Source: Pseudoxanthomonas sp. CF125
GTDB taxonomy: Bacteria > Pseudomonadota > Gammaproteobacteria > Xanthomonadales > Xanthomonadaceae
Reading direction: 5' to 3'
Length of the DNA stretch: 64,000 bases
NCBI RefSeq assembly: GCF_900104085.1
Contig: NZ_FNLD01000001.1
Span: 475,048 to 539,047 of the forward strand
In this document: positions 42,504 through 54,941 of the stretch, one piece after another
Layout of the letters: each line of letters starts with the position of its first letter
Numbering within the stretch: position 1 is the stretch's first letter
Made by a program: the position numbers and the translations under genes
Notes under the pieces: generated by a model
Database searches by the model: none
The model's input: only the letters and a program-made list of their open reading frames with translations
What the model was told of the DNA's origin: nothing

Positions 42504-43681
42504 GTCGTGTGGTTTCTCACCAGCCAGTACCAGGCTATGAAAGCGGCTAGCAGGGCAAAGCAGCCTGCCGCCAGGAATGCGACATTGCCGCCGAAGTGCC
42601 ATAGCTGTCCGGCCGTCAGTGCGCCGACCACGCCGCCCACGCCGGACGACAGGCCGTAGAAAACGCCTTGGCCGTGGCCGTTCATGCGCCCGGGGAAAAA
42701 GCGCACCAGCAACTGCATTACCGCCGCGAAGAACGCGCCGAAGTTGAGCGCGTGGGTCAGCTGAGCCAGGACCATCACCGGAATGTTGTCGGGCCAGAGC
42801 GCCGTCGCCCACCAGCGCAATGCCGCGCTCAGCAGGGCGAACATCAGCACTTTGCCGGCGTCCCAGCGCCGGAAGATGCGGCTGGAAAGGAAGAACACCC
42901 CGATCTCCACCAGCACGCCCACGGTCCAGAACACGCCCAGCATGGTCGCCGAGTAATGGTGCTCGGTCAGATAGATCGAAAAGAACGTGTAGTACGGCCC
43001 GAACGAAACCTGGGCAAGGAACGCCGCCACGAAGAAGGCGATTACCTGCGGACGCTTCAGCCGCGCCCGGAAACCCACATGGTTCTCGTCATGCGCTTCT
43101 TCGACGGGATGCGCATAGTTGTTGGCGAAGGACGATGCCAGCAAGCCCGCCAGCAGCGGCAGCATCAGCCAGGGCAGGGTGCTTACGCCGAACCGGTCGA
43201 GCAACACGCCGAACAGTGAGACCACCGCAATGAAGCCGATGGAACCCCAGACCCGGATATGCCCGTAGCGATCGCTGCGTGCGCCCAGGTGCGACATGGT
43301 GATCGATTCGAATTGCGGCATCACCGCGTTGTAGGCGAAACAGAACGCGCACATCACCGCGAACAACCCGGTGAAATCCAGCGGCAACAGGAAAACAGCG
43401 AAGCTCGCCAAGGTCAGCAGGCAGCCCAGGCGCAGCCAGCGGATGGGGTGCGGCGAACGCGAGGCCAGCGTGGTCCAGGTGCTGGGCGCGACAATGCGGG
43501 TGGCGTACCACAGGCTCATCAGCACGCTGATCGCGGCCACTTCCATGCCGCGCGACTTCAGATACAGGCTCCAGTAGGGCGTGAAGGCACCCAGTGCCGC
43601 GTAGTAGGCGAAATAAAAGCTGGACAGGCGGACCATGGGCACGCGCGCGTCGGCAATCGCTTGCGGTCCTGCCTCAGCCAT
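42500..43681 (-). CDS. MFS transporter (HcaT/NupG-like, MFS_1_like)
   Basis: 393 residues, 12 predicted TM segments. The N-terminal VRLSSFYFAYYAALGAFTPYWSLYLKSRGM is the hallmark of the phenylpropionate permease (HcaT)/MFS_1_like group, and RYGHIRVWGSIGFI follows TM4. Substrate unknown; nucleosides or aromatic acids are family options. Its stop codon is provided by the REP at 42433-42503. The papain-like gene upstream ends 12 bases before the start, suggesting one transcript. Confidence 0.87.
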   Translation of the reverse strand: MAEAGPQAIADARVPMVRLSSFYFAYYAALGAFTPYWSLYLKSRGMEVAAISVLMSLWYATRIVAPSTWTTLASRSPHPIRWLRLGCLLTLASFAVFLLPLDFTGLFAVMCAFCFAYNAVMPQFESITMSHLGARSDRYGHIRVWGSIGFIAVVSLFGVLLDRFGVSTLPWLMLPLLAGLLASSFANNYAHPVEEAHDENHVGFRARLKRPQVIAFFVAAFLAQVSFGPYYTFFSIYLTEHHYSATMLGVFWTVGVLVEIGVFFLSSRIFRRWDAGKVLMFALLSAALRWWATALWPDNIPVMVLAQLTHALNFGAFFAAVMQLLVRFFPGRMNGHGQGVFYGLSSGVGGVVGALTAGQLWHFGGNVAFLAAGCFALLAAFIAWYWLVRNHTT

Positions 43682-43693
43682 GGCGGCGGATGC

Positions 43694-44398
43694 TCAGAGC
43701 AGGTCCTCGACCGGCGTGTTGAGCAACTCGCTGGCTTCGTGGGCGAAACGGCGCAGGCTGGAAATGCCGAGATCGCGGATCAGCGAATGGGTCTGGTGCG
43801 GGAGCACGGAGTCGTAGATGTCCTGCGGCGCGATGTTCTTGCCGTGCACGCCGGGGATGAATTCCACGCCGGCCGCCGCGTAGCAGTGCTGCACCATCGC
43901 CGAGCAGTACAGTGCGCCTTCCTTGGCCAGCAGGTTGTCGCGCTTGCGCAGGCGGGTACTGTGCATGGCGAACAGAGTACCGACCAGTTCGCTGAGCGAA
44001 TAACTGGAAAGCCCGGATAGCAGGTCCAGCCCCGCGATCTGGACCTGACGGATTTTGGTTTCGTCCAGTCCGAAATCGAGAATGGCGAGGTTCGGGAACA
44101 GTTCGTCGTCGAAATAGCGGTCGGCGCGGTTTTCCTGCACTCCCAGGCGGATTTGCCGGTAGCGCAGGTCCAGATCGGATTCCAGCATCCACCAATGCCC
44201 GTCGAGACGCTGCTCGCTGAAAACGAAAGCATGCGACCACAGGCTGCGGTGCCCGTCGTTAGTCAGCGGCGCCTGCGCCTTGCGGATGGCCTTGTTGATC
44301 CAGTCGCGGCCGCCGCTCAGGCCGATACGGCCGGGGGCGGCGTGCTTGCGGATGAAGGCGGCGTTGGCGGATTGGGAGTGGTTTTCGATGACGTCCAT
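43694..44398 (-). CDS. Probable permuted papain-fold (YiiX/YaeF-like NlpC/P60) protein
   Basis: 234 residues, no signal peptide seen. A candidate catalytic His lies in HRSLWSHAFVFSE near a polar/acidic MLESDLDL, and a candidate nucleophile Cys comes later in GALYCSAMVQHCYAAAG. That order, His before Cys, is what circularly permuted NlpC/P60 enzymes show. FIRKHAAPGRIGLSGG precedes, like the lead-in of such domains. It might be an amidase or acyltransferase; no close family name comes to mind. The ATG is at 44398. It leads into the MFS gene. Confidence 0.6.
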   Translation of the reverse strand: MDVIENHSQSANAAFIRKHAAPGRIGLSGGRDWINKAIRKAQAPLTNDGHRSLWSHAFVFSEQRLDGHWWMLESDLDLRYRQIRLGVQENRADRYFDDELFPNLAILDFGLDETKIRQVQIAGLDLLSGLSSYSLSELVGTLFAMHSTRLRKRDNLLAKEGALYCSAMVQHCYAAAGVEFIPGVHGKNIAPQDIYDSVLPHQTHSLIRDLGISSLRRFAHEASELLNTPVEDLL

Positions 44399-44517
44399 GT
44401 TCTGGTTTCGATCTTCTGGTTGATCCGAGGCCAAGTCTGCGGGACGGCAAGTTTGTGGGACCGGCCCAACAGTGTCCACAGCTGCCAAGTCGTCGCCCGA
44501 CAAACAGGCGCCAGTCG

Positions 44518-44597
44518 GTGGGAGCGGCGTCCCGCCGCGAGCTGTTCCGCAGATTCGCAGAGAAGAGCGAGAGCTCGCGGCGGGACGCCGCTCCCAC
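44518..44597. repeat. GTGGGAGCGGC-type REP pair
   Basis: GTGGGAGCGGCGTCCCGCCG (from 44518) is inverted as CGGCGGGACGCCGCTCCCAC (to 44597) around a 30-base spacer containing GAGCTGTTCC and GAGCTCGCGG. It fills the gap between the metH 3' end and the papain-like gene; GTGG replaces GTAG in the heads. Confidence 0.82.
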
Positions 44598-44639
44598 GTC
44601 ACGTGTCTAGCGAGGCCGGCGGCTTCCAGTGCCACGGCC

Positions 44640-47354
<2,715 letters not shown>

Positions 47355-47416
47355 AGGAAAAGGTCTTCGAACATAGAGCGGCACATGGCGATGGCGGCCG
47401 ATAACGACCAAACACG

Positions 47417-47487
47417 GTAGGTCGGGGCTACGTCCCCGACGACGACCCGTCCGGACGAAAGCCGTCGGGGGCGTAGCCCCGACCTAC
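47417..47487. repeat. GTAGGTCGGGG REP pair inside the metH operon
   Basis: GTAGGTCGGGGCTACGTCCC (from 47417) and the inverse GGGGGCGTAGCCCCGACCTAC (to 47487). It occupies half of the 144-base gap between the two metH genes and is the same subfamily as 42433-42503. Confidence 0.87.
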
Positions 47488-47498
47488 GCGCAATCGAT

Positions 47499-48578
47499 TC
47501 AAGCGGCATGGGCAAGCGCGGCAGGCAATCGGCGCGGTGCGAGACCAGCCACGGCTTCGGCGATCGCCTTGATGTGCGCCGGAGTCGTGCCGCAGCAGCC
47601 GCCCACCAGATTGAGCAATCCGGACTCTGCGAACTCCTTCAGGGTCTCCGCCATTTCTTCCGGGGTTTCGTCGTACTCGCCGAAGGCATTGGGCAGGCCG
47701 GCGTTGGGATGCGCGCTGACGTAACCATCGGCCACGCGCGCCAGGGTTTCCACGTGTTCGCGCAGGTCCTTGGCGCCCAGCGCGCAGTTCAGGCCCACCG
47801 ACAACGGTTTGCCGTGCGCCACGGAAGCGTAGAACGCCTCGGCGGTCTGGCCGGAAAGCGTGCGTCCCGACGCGTCGGTGATGGTGCCGGAGATCATCAC
47901 CGGCAGACGGCCGCCGCGCGCCTCGAACACTTCTTCCACCGCGTACAGCGCGGCCTTGGCGTTGAGCGTGTCGAAAATGGTTTCCACCATGATCGTGTCG
48001 GCGCCACCGTCGATCAGTCCTTCGATGGCTTCGCGGTAGGTAGCCCGCAGCTCGTCGAAGTTGGTATTGCGGTAGCCTGGGTCGTTGACGTCGGGACTGA
48101 TGGAAGCGGTGCGGCTGGTGGGGCCGAGCACACCGATCACGAAGCGCGGCTTGCCGGGCGTCTTGACTTCCATCGCGTCGCAGCAGGCGCGTGCGACGCG
48201 TGCGCCTTCCTTGTTCAATTCATAGACCAGGTGCTCCAGGTGGTAATCGGCCTGGCTGATCGAGGTGGCGTTGAAGGTGTTGGTCTCGACCAGGTCCGCG
48301 CCGGCTTCCAGATACTCGGTGTGCACGCCGGCGATGACTTCCGGCTTGCTCAGCAGCAGCAGATCGTTGTTGCCCTTCAGGTCGTGGCCGCATTGGCCGT
48401 CGTGGACGTGCGCGCTGTCGAAGCCGTCTACGAAGCGTTCGCCACGGTAGTCGGCTTCCTCCAGGCGATGGCGCTGGATCATGGTGCCCATGGCGCCATC
48501 GATGATCAGGATGCGTTCGGACAAGGCGTTCTGCAGCGCTTGCGCGCGCGCCGGATTCAACCAGAGCAGGGTCTTCAT
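47499..48578 (-). CDS. metH: Methionine synthase, homocysteine-binding part
   Basis: 359-residue homocysteine S-methyltransferase domain (Pfam S-methyl_trans), equal to the first third of E. coli MetH. The start region [24 protein letters not shown] is typical. Zinc/homocysteine ligands are Cys in [12 protein letters not shown] and the CC pair in [11 protein letters not shown]. It needs the second metH protein for the methyl cycle. The start overlaps the regulator stop by 4 bases (ATGA); a REP pair separates it from the downstream metH part. Confidence 0.94.
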   Translation of the reverse strand: MKTLLWLNPARAQALQNALSERILIIDGAMGTMIQRHRLEEADYRGERFVDGFDSAHVHDGQCGHDLKGNNDLLLLSKPEVIAGVHTEYLEAGADLVETNTFNATSISQADYHLEHLVYELNKEGARVARACCDAMEVKTPGKPRFVIGVLGPTSRTASISPDVNDPGYRNTNFDELRATYREAIEGLIDGGADTIMVETIFDTLNAKAALYAVEEVFEARGGRLPVMISGTITDASGRTLSGQTAEAFYASVAHGKPLSVGLNCALGAKDLREHVETLARVADGYVSAHPNAGLPNAFGEYDETPEEMAETLKEFAESGLLNLVGGCCGTTPAHIKAIAEAVAGLAPRRLPAALAHAA

Positions 48579-49504
48579 GGTTTGACTCCTATCAGCGAGA
48601 TCACTTCGAAATGCGGCGGGCGGCGCTCGCGGGTCACCGTGCCCAGGTTGGAGACCTGCAGGCCGGCTTTCTCGGCGAACTTGCGCAGTTCCTTGTCTGT
48701 GAAACCCAGGTTGAGGTGGCCATAAGCCTGCACCGCGGCCTGGTGCTCGTGTTTGGCCAGGCTGCTGAGCAGCAGGCGTCCGCCACGACGCAGCACGCGG
48801 GCCGCTTCGGCCACCGCCTGCGCGGGTTTGGCGGAATAAGTGAGGGCGTGCATCAAGACCACAAGGTCGAAACTGTTGTCCTTGAAGGGCAGGGCATGCA
48901 TGTCGCCTTCGCGCACTTCCACGTTGGGGAAACGGCGCAGGCGCTCGCCCGCGGCCGCCACCACGCGGGCGCTGGTGTCGATGCAGACGTAACGCTTGGC
49001 GTGCGGCGACAGCAATTCCGCCAGCACGCCGTCGCCGGAAGCGATATCCAGTACGTCGCCGGTTTCCAGCAGCGGCAGCGCGGTCCGCGCCAGCGCCTCC
49101 CAGGTGCGGCCGGGGGAATAGTGCCGCTCCATGTCGCCGGCCACGCTGTCGGCCCAATTCTGTTCGGCCGCGCGCGAGGCCAGCACCGACGGTACCCGCT
49201 CGGCGTCCTGGCGCAGCAGCGGATCGTCGCTGCCCTGACGCAGGCTGCGCCACAGTTCGCGTTGGGCGTTGTCCAGATTGTCTTCATCGAAACGGTAATA
49301 CGCCGAAACCCCGGCGCGGCGGTCGCGCACCAGGCCGGCTTCCTTCAATTTCGCCAGATGGGTGGAAACCCGGGGCTGGGCCAGCTGGGTGATGGCCGAA
49401 AGCTCGGCCACGGTCAGTTCTTCGGAGGCCAGCAGCACCAGCAGGCGCACGCGGGTGGCATCGGCGAATACCTTGAGCCGGGTCGACCAGGCTTCCAGAT
49501 CCAT
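48575..49504 (-). CDS. sahR: ArsR-type regulator fused to a SAM methyltransferase domain, SahR-like
   Basis: 309 residues. The N-terminal ArsR winged helix (about 1-90: [42 protein letters not shown]) is followed by a class I methyltransferase fold (motif [16 protein letters not shown], about 145-160; then [14 protein letters not shown]). The cysteines of metal-sensing ArsR proteins are absent. In Proteobacteria such fusions (SahR) sense S-adenosylhomocysteine and repress methionine-cycle genes. It is the first gene of an operon with both metH parts, overlapping metH1 by 4 bases. The 28-bp palindrome just upstream is the likely operator. Confidence 0.85.
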   Translation of the reverse strand: MDLEAWSTRLKVFADATRVRLLVLLASEELTVAELSAITQLAQPRVSTHLAKLKEAGLVRDRRAGVSAYYRFDEDNLDNAQRELWRSLRQGSDDPLLRQDAERVPSVLASRAAEQNWADSVAGDMERHYSPGRTWEALARTALPLLETGDVLDIASGDGVLAELLSPHAKRYVCIDTSARVVAAAGERLRRFPNVEVREGDMHALPFKDNSFDLVVLMHALTYSAKPAQAVAEAARVLRRGGRLLLSSLAKHEHQAAVQAYGHLNLGFTDKELRKFAEKAGLQVSNLGTVTRERRPPHFEVISLIGVKP

Positions 49505-49506
49505 AC

Positions 49507-49534
49507 ATATCTTCCTATCGCGATATAAAGATAT
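49507..49534. promoter_or_regulatory. 28-bp palindromic operator at the sahR-metH start
   Basis: ATATCTTCCTATCG / CGATATAAAGATAT: 12 of 14 positions are symmetric around CG|CG. It ends 2 bases before the sahR ATG on the minus strand, and the two asymmetric bases form the AGGAAG Shine-Dalgarno. Binding by SahR would block transcription and perhaps ribosome access. Confidence 0.72.
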
Positions 49535-49628
49535 TGTCCGCCGTGGCGGGCGCCGGGTCAAGCCGCGTACGCCCGCGTAGGGTGGCCCCGGTACAATGGG
49601 CGGACATGCTTACAGGAAGGGGTTTGCC

Positions 49629-50777
<1,149 letters not shown>

Positions 50778-50875
50778 GATTCGAGGATCTGCGGATCGCT
50801 TGTATGTTGCTGAATGATTATGTTGGAGAATGATCGAAGCGGTCGATTGCAGTCCTCCCTGCACAAGTCGGATGG

Positions 50876-50970
50876 CCTCCCCCTTTGAAAAAGGGGGATC
50901 GAGGGGGATTTGCTCTTCGCGCAGAGCAAGATCAAAAGCAAATCCCCCGTAGCCCCCTTTCCCAAAGGGG
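50876..50970. repeat. CCCCCTTTG-type paired palindromic repeat, copy 2
   Basis: CCTCCCCCTTTGAAAAAGGG and GGGGGATTTGCT, then the inverted AGCAAATCCCCC and CCCCCTTTCCCAAAGGGGG, nearly identical to 8065-8160. It lies in the 382-base gap between the acyl-CoA dehydrogenase and DUF885 genes (50778-51159). Apart from this repeat and the 9-bp tandem tract next to it, I see nothing in the gap except the DUF885 gene leader. Confidence 0.8.
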
Positions 50971-51033
50971 GCAAAGCAAGCAAAGCAAGCAAAGCAAGCA
51001 AAGCAAGCAAAGCAAGCAAAGCAAGCAAAGCAA
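50971..51033. repeat. Seven tandem copies of the 9-mer GCAAAGCAA
   Basis: Exact 9-bp units from 50971 to 51033, directly at the end of the CCCCCTTTG repeat. The other family member (8065-8160) has a single GCAAAGCAA at the same place, so this is a local expansion. It lies 127 bases before the DUF885 start. Confidence 0.92.
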
Positions 51034-51159
51034 GAGCGAAGCCTGCCAGCGATACGGTTGTGGAATGCGTGCAGCGGACGGGATCGCTCCGATCCGTTAG
51101 AGTTCGGCGGTTGGACATGCCTTATGCCCTTAACCGCCGTGCCTCTACTGGAGAACCCG

Positions 51160-53037
51160 ATGCGTAAAACCTTGATCGTCTGTGCCCTGGCGCTGGCCCT
51201 GATCGCTTGCGACCGCGCGCCTTCGTCCGACACCGCCACGAAGCCCGCAGTCGCCGCTTCCCAGGCCGACATCGCCGCAGAAACCGAACGCCTTAACCAG
51301 TGGTTCGAGAAGAAGTACGAAGAACAACTGCGCTTCAGCCCGTTGCAGCTGACCTTCCAGGGGCGCAAGGATCTGTACGATCAATTGGATGATCTGTCGG
51401 AGAAGAGCCAGATCGACCAGGTGGCCTGGCAGAAGGCCAGCGTCGAGGAGATGGAAAAGACCTTCGACTACGCCAAGCTCAGCGACGAAGGCAAGTTTTC
51501 CTACGACCTGTGGAAACTGCAATATGAGGACGCCAAGGCCGGCCTGCCTTTCCTGGACGACAGCTACAGCTTCGATCAAATGAACGGCGCGCAGAGTTTC
51601 CTGCCCACCGTGCTGATCAGTTTCCACAAGGTGGAAGAAGAATCCGACTACACCGCCTACGTCTCCCGTCTGAAGGCCACCGCGCGCGCATTCGACCAGT
51701 TGCTGGAACGTGCCCGCAAGTCGGCCGGGCAGGGCATCCGCCCGCCCAAGTTCGCTTATGAAGGCGTCATCGATCAGTCGCGAAAGGTGATCGCCGGTGC
51801 GCCATTCTCGGCGGGCAAGGATTCGGCGATCTGGGCGGACGCGCAGGCCAAGGCCGATGCGCTGGTGAAGAGCGGCAAGATCGACGCTACGCGCGCGGCC
51901 GCGTTGAAAGAAGAGGCGCGCAAGGCGCTGCTTGAGCAGTTCAAGCCCGCCTACGACCGCGTGATCGCCTGGTGCGAGGAAGATCTGCCGAATGCCGCAG
52001 TCAACGCCACAGGCGTGGGCAGCACGCACCCCAACGGCAAGGCCTACTACGAGTACCGCTTGCGCCTGATGACCACCACCGGCATGACGGCCGAGGAGAT
52101 CCATGCGCTGGGCCTGAAGGAAGTGGAGCGCATCAAGGGCGAAATGACCGCGCTGAAGGACAAGGTCGGCTTCAAGGGCGACCTGGACGCTTTCTTCGCC
52201 TTCATCGACAGCGATCCGCAATTTAATTTCCCCAACACCGACGCCGGACGCCAGGCATATATCGATGAGGCCACGCGGGTCATCGCCAATATCAAGAAAG
52301 AGCTGCCGAACTACTTCGGCCTGCTGCCGAAGGCTGACCTGGTGGTCAAGCGTGTGGAGGCCTTCCGAGAACAGGATGGCGCGGCCCAGCATTACTTCCC
52401 TGGTACGCCGGACGGCTCGCGCCCGGGCGTGTACTACGCTCATCTGTCCGACATGAGCGCGATGCCGAAGCCGGAGCTGGAAGTCATCGCCTACCACGAA
52501 GGCCTGCCGGGCCATCACATGCAGATCTCCATCGCGCAGGAACTCACCGGCGTGCCCAAGTTCCGTACGCAGGCCGGTTTCACCGCTTATCAGGAAGGCT
52601 GGGGTTTGTATTCGGAATGGCTGGCCAAGGAGATGCCCAACACCTATCAGGACCCTTATTCGGAGTTCGGCCGTCTGAGCTCGGAGATGTGGCGCGCGAT
52701 CCGTCTGGTGGTGGATACCGGCCTGCATGCGAAGGGCTGGACCGAGGAGCAGGCGATCAAGTATTTCGACGACAACAGCGCCGTGCCGCTGGCGGCGATC
52801 CGTTCGGAAGTGCGGCGTTATCTGATCATGCCGGGGCAGGCCACGGCCTACAAGATCGGCATGATCCGCATCCAGGAACTGCGCAAGAAAGCGGAGACCG
52901 AACTGGGCGACAAGTTCGACATCAAGGGTTTCCACGATACGGTGCTGGGCGGTGGCGCACTACCGCTTACTTTGCTGGAGAAGCGGGTGGATCAGTGGAT
53001 TGCCAGCCAGAAAGGTCAGGCGGCCCCCGCGAAGTAG
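51160..53037 (+). CDS. DUF885 family metallopeptidase lipoprotein
   Basis: 625 residues. Signal peptide with lipobox LALIAC (acylated Cys17). The DUF885 domain spans most of the protein; the predicted zinc site is AYHEGLPGHHMQI (HExxPGHH) with a downstream Glu in YQEGWGLYSEWL. The domain is widespread in Xanthomonadaceae; substrates are largely unknown. The ATG at 51160 has TGGAGA 6 bases upstream. The frame is open further upstream into the tandem repeat, which I exclude. It ends at a strong bidirectional terminator. Confidence 0.9.
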   Translation: MRKTLIVCALALALIACDRAPSSDTATKPAVAASQADIAAETERLNQWFEKKYEEQLRFSPLQLTFQGRKDLYDQLDDLSEKSQIDQVAWQKASVEEMEKTFDYAKLSDEGKFSYDLWKLQYEDAKAGLPFLDDSYSFDQMNGAQSFLPTVLISFHKVEEESDYTAYVSRLKATARAFDQLLERARKSAGQGIRPPKFAYEGVIDQSRKVIAGAPFSAGKDSAIWADAQAKADALVKSGKIDATRAAALKEEARKALLEQFKPAYDRVIAWCEEDLPNAAVNATGVGSTHPNGKAYYEYRLRLMTTTGMTAEEIHALGLKEVERIKGEMTALKDKVGFKGDLDAFFAFIDSDPQFNFPNTDAGRQAYIDEATRVIANIKKELPNYFGLLPKADLVVKRVEAFREQDGAAQHYFPGTPDGSRPGVYYAHLSDMSAMPKPELEVIAYHEGLPGHHMQISIAQELTGVPKFRTQAGFTAYQEGWGLYSEWLAKEMPNTYQDPYSEFGRLSSEMWRAIRLVVDTGLHAKGWTEEQAIKYFDDNSAVPLAAIRSEVRRYLIMPGQATAYKIGMIRIQELRKKAETELGDKFDIKGFHDTVLGGGALPLTLLEKRVDQWIASQKGQAAPAK

Positions 53038-53070
53038 ATTGCGCGCTGGGACCAGATCTGTCCGACAAAG

Positions 53071-53098
53071 AAAAACCCCGGCTTGGCCGGGGTTTTTT
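53071..53098. terminator. Bidirectional Rho-independent terminator
   Basis: AAAAACCCCGGC, loop TTG, GCCGGGGTTTTTT: 7-bp GC stem with A/T flanks giving a T-run on both strands, between the convergent DUF885 and M28 peptidase genes. Confidence 0.92.
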
Positions 53099-53120
53099 GT
53101 GCGGACAATGACGGTGGGCG

Positions 53121-54797
53121 TCAGGGCGCTTTCGCAGCCGGTGCGAAACGGTCGCCGAAGAAATCGCCCTTGTTCCAGCGCGGCCGCTCGGCCGCATCGC
53201 CGATCAGTACGCCGATGCGCGCGTTGAGGCGCGCCAAACGGGCCGCATCCTCGTACTGGATCGGTTGCGAGGCATCGTCGCAGGGCTGGTGATAGCAAGT
53301 GCGCAGGAACTTGTCCAAGGCTTCCTTCGGACTCGCACCGCCAATCGCAGCAGGCTCTATACCGCCATCCAGATAGACCGCCGGAATGCCCGCACGCACG
53401 AAGGCGTACTGATCGCTGCGCACGAACACTACCTCTTCCGGAAACGGATCGGCCGACAGCCCCACGCCGATTTCCTTGGCCGCGGTATCCAGCGCGGTCT
53501 TCAACGTCGAATGCTCCAAGCCGATCGGCACTACATCCTTGGCCGGCACCAGCAGCACCGGCATGTCCATGTTGATGTTGGCCACCAGGTCGGTCTTGGG
53601 TACGGTGGGGTGCGAGGCGAACCATTCGGCGCCCAACAAACCCTTCTCCTCGCCGGTCAGTGCGATGAACAGTAGCGAGCGCTTGGGTTTGTTCGCGGCA
53701 TCGGTCAACTGCCTGGCCGCTTCCAGCATCACCGAGACGCCCAGTGCGTTGTCCATGGCTCCGTTGTAGATGCGGTCGCCGTTGACCGCCGCGCCCACGC
53801 CGATATGATCGAGATGCGCGGTATAGGCGATGAATTCGCGGCCCAAGGCGGCGTCGCTGCCATCCAGCCTGGCCACGACATTGCGCGACTCGGCCGGTTC
53901 GATGCGGGTTCGTCCCGCCAGGGTCAGTGTGCCCGGCAAGTCGAATGCCTTCAGCTGCCCGTCCGCGGCGGCCTTGAACAAAGCGTCCGCTTCGTGCCCG
54001 CTGCCGGCGAAGATCGCCTTGGCCATGGCCGCGCTGACCGAGGCGCCCGCCTTCAACTGCGGAAATGTATCGATGCCGGTGCCGTTCTCGGCGCGCAGGC
54101 GCATACCGGGCATGCTCCACTTCGCGGCAGAGCTCGCCCAAGGCCCGCGCTCCTCGTACTGCGGAGTGCCCACGAACACGACCCCAGTCGCGCCCCTCTC
54201 CGACAATGTGCGCAGCTTCTGGGTGCCGGACGAATAGAAAGCGCGGCGGTCGTTGTCGAAACGTGCGGGCGCACCCGGAAACAGCACCGCGATCTTGCCG
54301 CGCACCTCGACTCCGGCGAAATCGTCCTGCCCCAGGTCCGGCGCGTACACGCCCTGGCCGACGAATACCGCCGGTGCGGTCAGCGAATGCGAAGGCGTGT
54401 TGTAGTTGAGGCTGGGCAGGAATTCATCGCGGAATTTCAACGAAACCTTGCCGCCGTCACGCTCGATGGTGAAGGCCGCCCCCTGTTCCTGGCGTAGCGC
54501 CTTCAACAGTGGAACGCGCTGGAAGAAGGTCCCGTCATCTCCCGCCGGCTTCAGGCCCATCTTGGCATAGCGGCTGGCCACGTACTCGGCCGCAAGGTCG
54601 TAGCCCGGCGTGCCGGTGTCGCGTCCTTCCAGCTTGTCGTCGGCCAGGTAACGCACGTCGGTTTCGATGCGCTTGGCTTCATCGGAGGAAGCGCTTGCGG
54701 AAGGAGCCTGTGTTGCTGTTTCCGGTGCCGGGGCAGGCTCGGGTTTGCATGCGGCCAGGCAGGCAAGCGCAAGGATCAAGGGGATACTGCGGGGCAT
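53121..54797 (-). CDS. M28 family metallopeptidase lipoprotein with PA domain
   Basis: 558 residues. Lipobox LACLAAC near residue 16, then an Ala/Pro linker. A protease-associated insert (about 130-290, around GQGVYAPDLGQDDFAGVEVRG) splits the catalytic domain. Zinc ligands appear in order: HLD (TAHLDHIGVG), Asp of GAMDNALGVS, the Glu pair in ALTGEEKGLLG, Asp of NINMDMP and His of CYHQPCDD. Probably an aminopeptidase on the envelope. The ATG at 54797 has GGAG 9 bases upstream; an in-frame ATG at 54812 lacks a ribosome binding site. Confidence 0.9.
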   Translation of the reverse strand: MPRSIPLILALACLAACKPEPAPAPETATQAPSASASSDEAKRIETDVRYLADDKLEGRDTGTPGYDLAAEYVASRYAKMGLKPAGDDGTFFQRVPLLKALRQEQGAAFTIERDGGKVSLKFRDEFLPSLNYNTPSHSLTAPAVFVGQGVYAPDLGQDDFAGVEVRGKIAVLFPGAPARFDNDRRAFYSSGTQKLRTLSERGATGVVFVGTPQYEERGPWASSAAKWSMPGMRLRAENGTGIDTFPQLKAGASVSAAMAKAIFAGSGHEADALFKAAADGQLKAFDLPGTLTLAGRTRIEPAESRNVVARLDGSDAALGREFIAYTAHLDHIGVGAAVNGDRIYNGAMDNALGVSVMLEAARQLTDAANKPKRSLLFIALTGEEKGLLGAEWFASHPTVPKTDLVANINMDMPVLLVPAKDVVPIGLEHSTLKTALDTAAKEIGVGLSADPFPEEVVFVRSDQYAFVRAGIPAVYLDGGIEPAAIGGASPKEALDKFLRTCYHQPCDDASQPIQYEDAARLARLNARIGVLIGDAAERPRWNKGDFFGDRFAPAAKAP

Positions 54798-54941
54798 GGG
54801 CAACGGCTCCATCGAAGGAGCCGGAACCCTAGCATGCTGATTGCAGGCCCACCGAGTGCCGGAACGCACAACGCCAAAAACGGACAACACCCGGGATGGA
54901 AGCCCCGGCGATGGTCTCGGACCACCGCCGGAGCCGCAGCG

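Noticed and set aside
47412-47498. SAM or cobalamin riboswitch in front of metH
   Set aside because: I see only a REP pair here and a regulator operator at 49507-49534; no B12-box or SAM-I core is recognisable.
47499-49253. Apparent extension of metH1 into the regulator gene
   Set aside because: Out-of-frame read of sahR; the metH1 start at 48578 is supported by the ATGA overlap and the conserved N-terminus.
50910-51110. Reading frames through the 9-bp tandem repeat (repeating Phe-Ala-Cys or Lys-Gln-Ser)
   Set aside because: Low-complexity translation of the repeat; no start signals and no conserved context. The DUF885 gene starts at 51160.
53071-53098. REP element at the DUF885/M28 junction
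   Set aside because: No GTAG heads or second arm; A/T-flanked GC stem is an ordinary intrinsic terminator.
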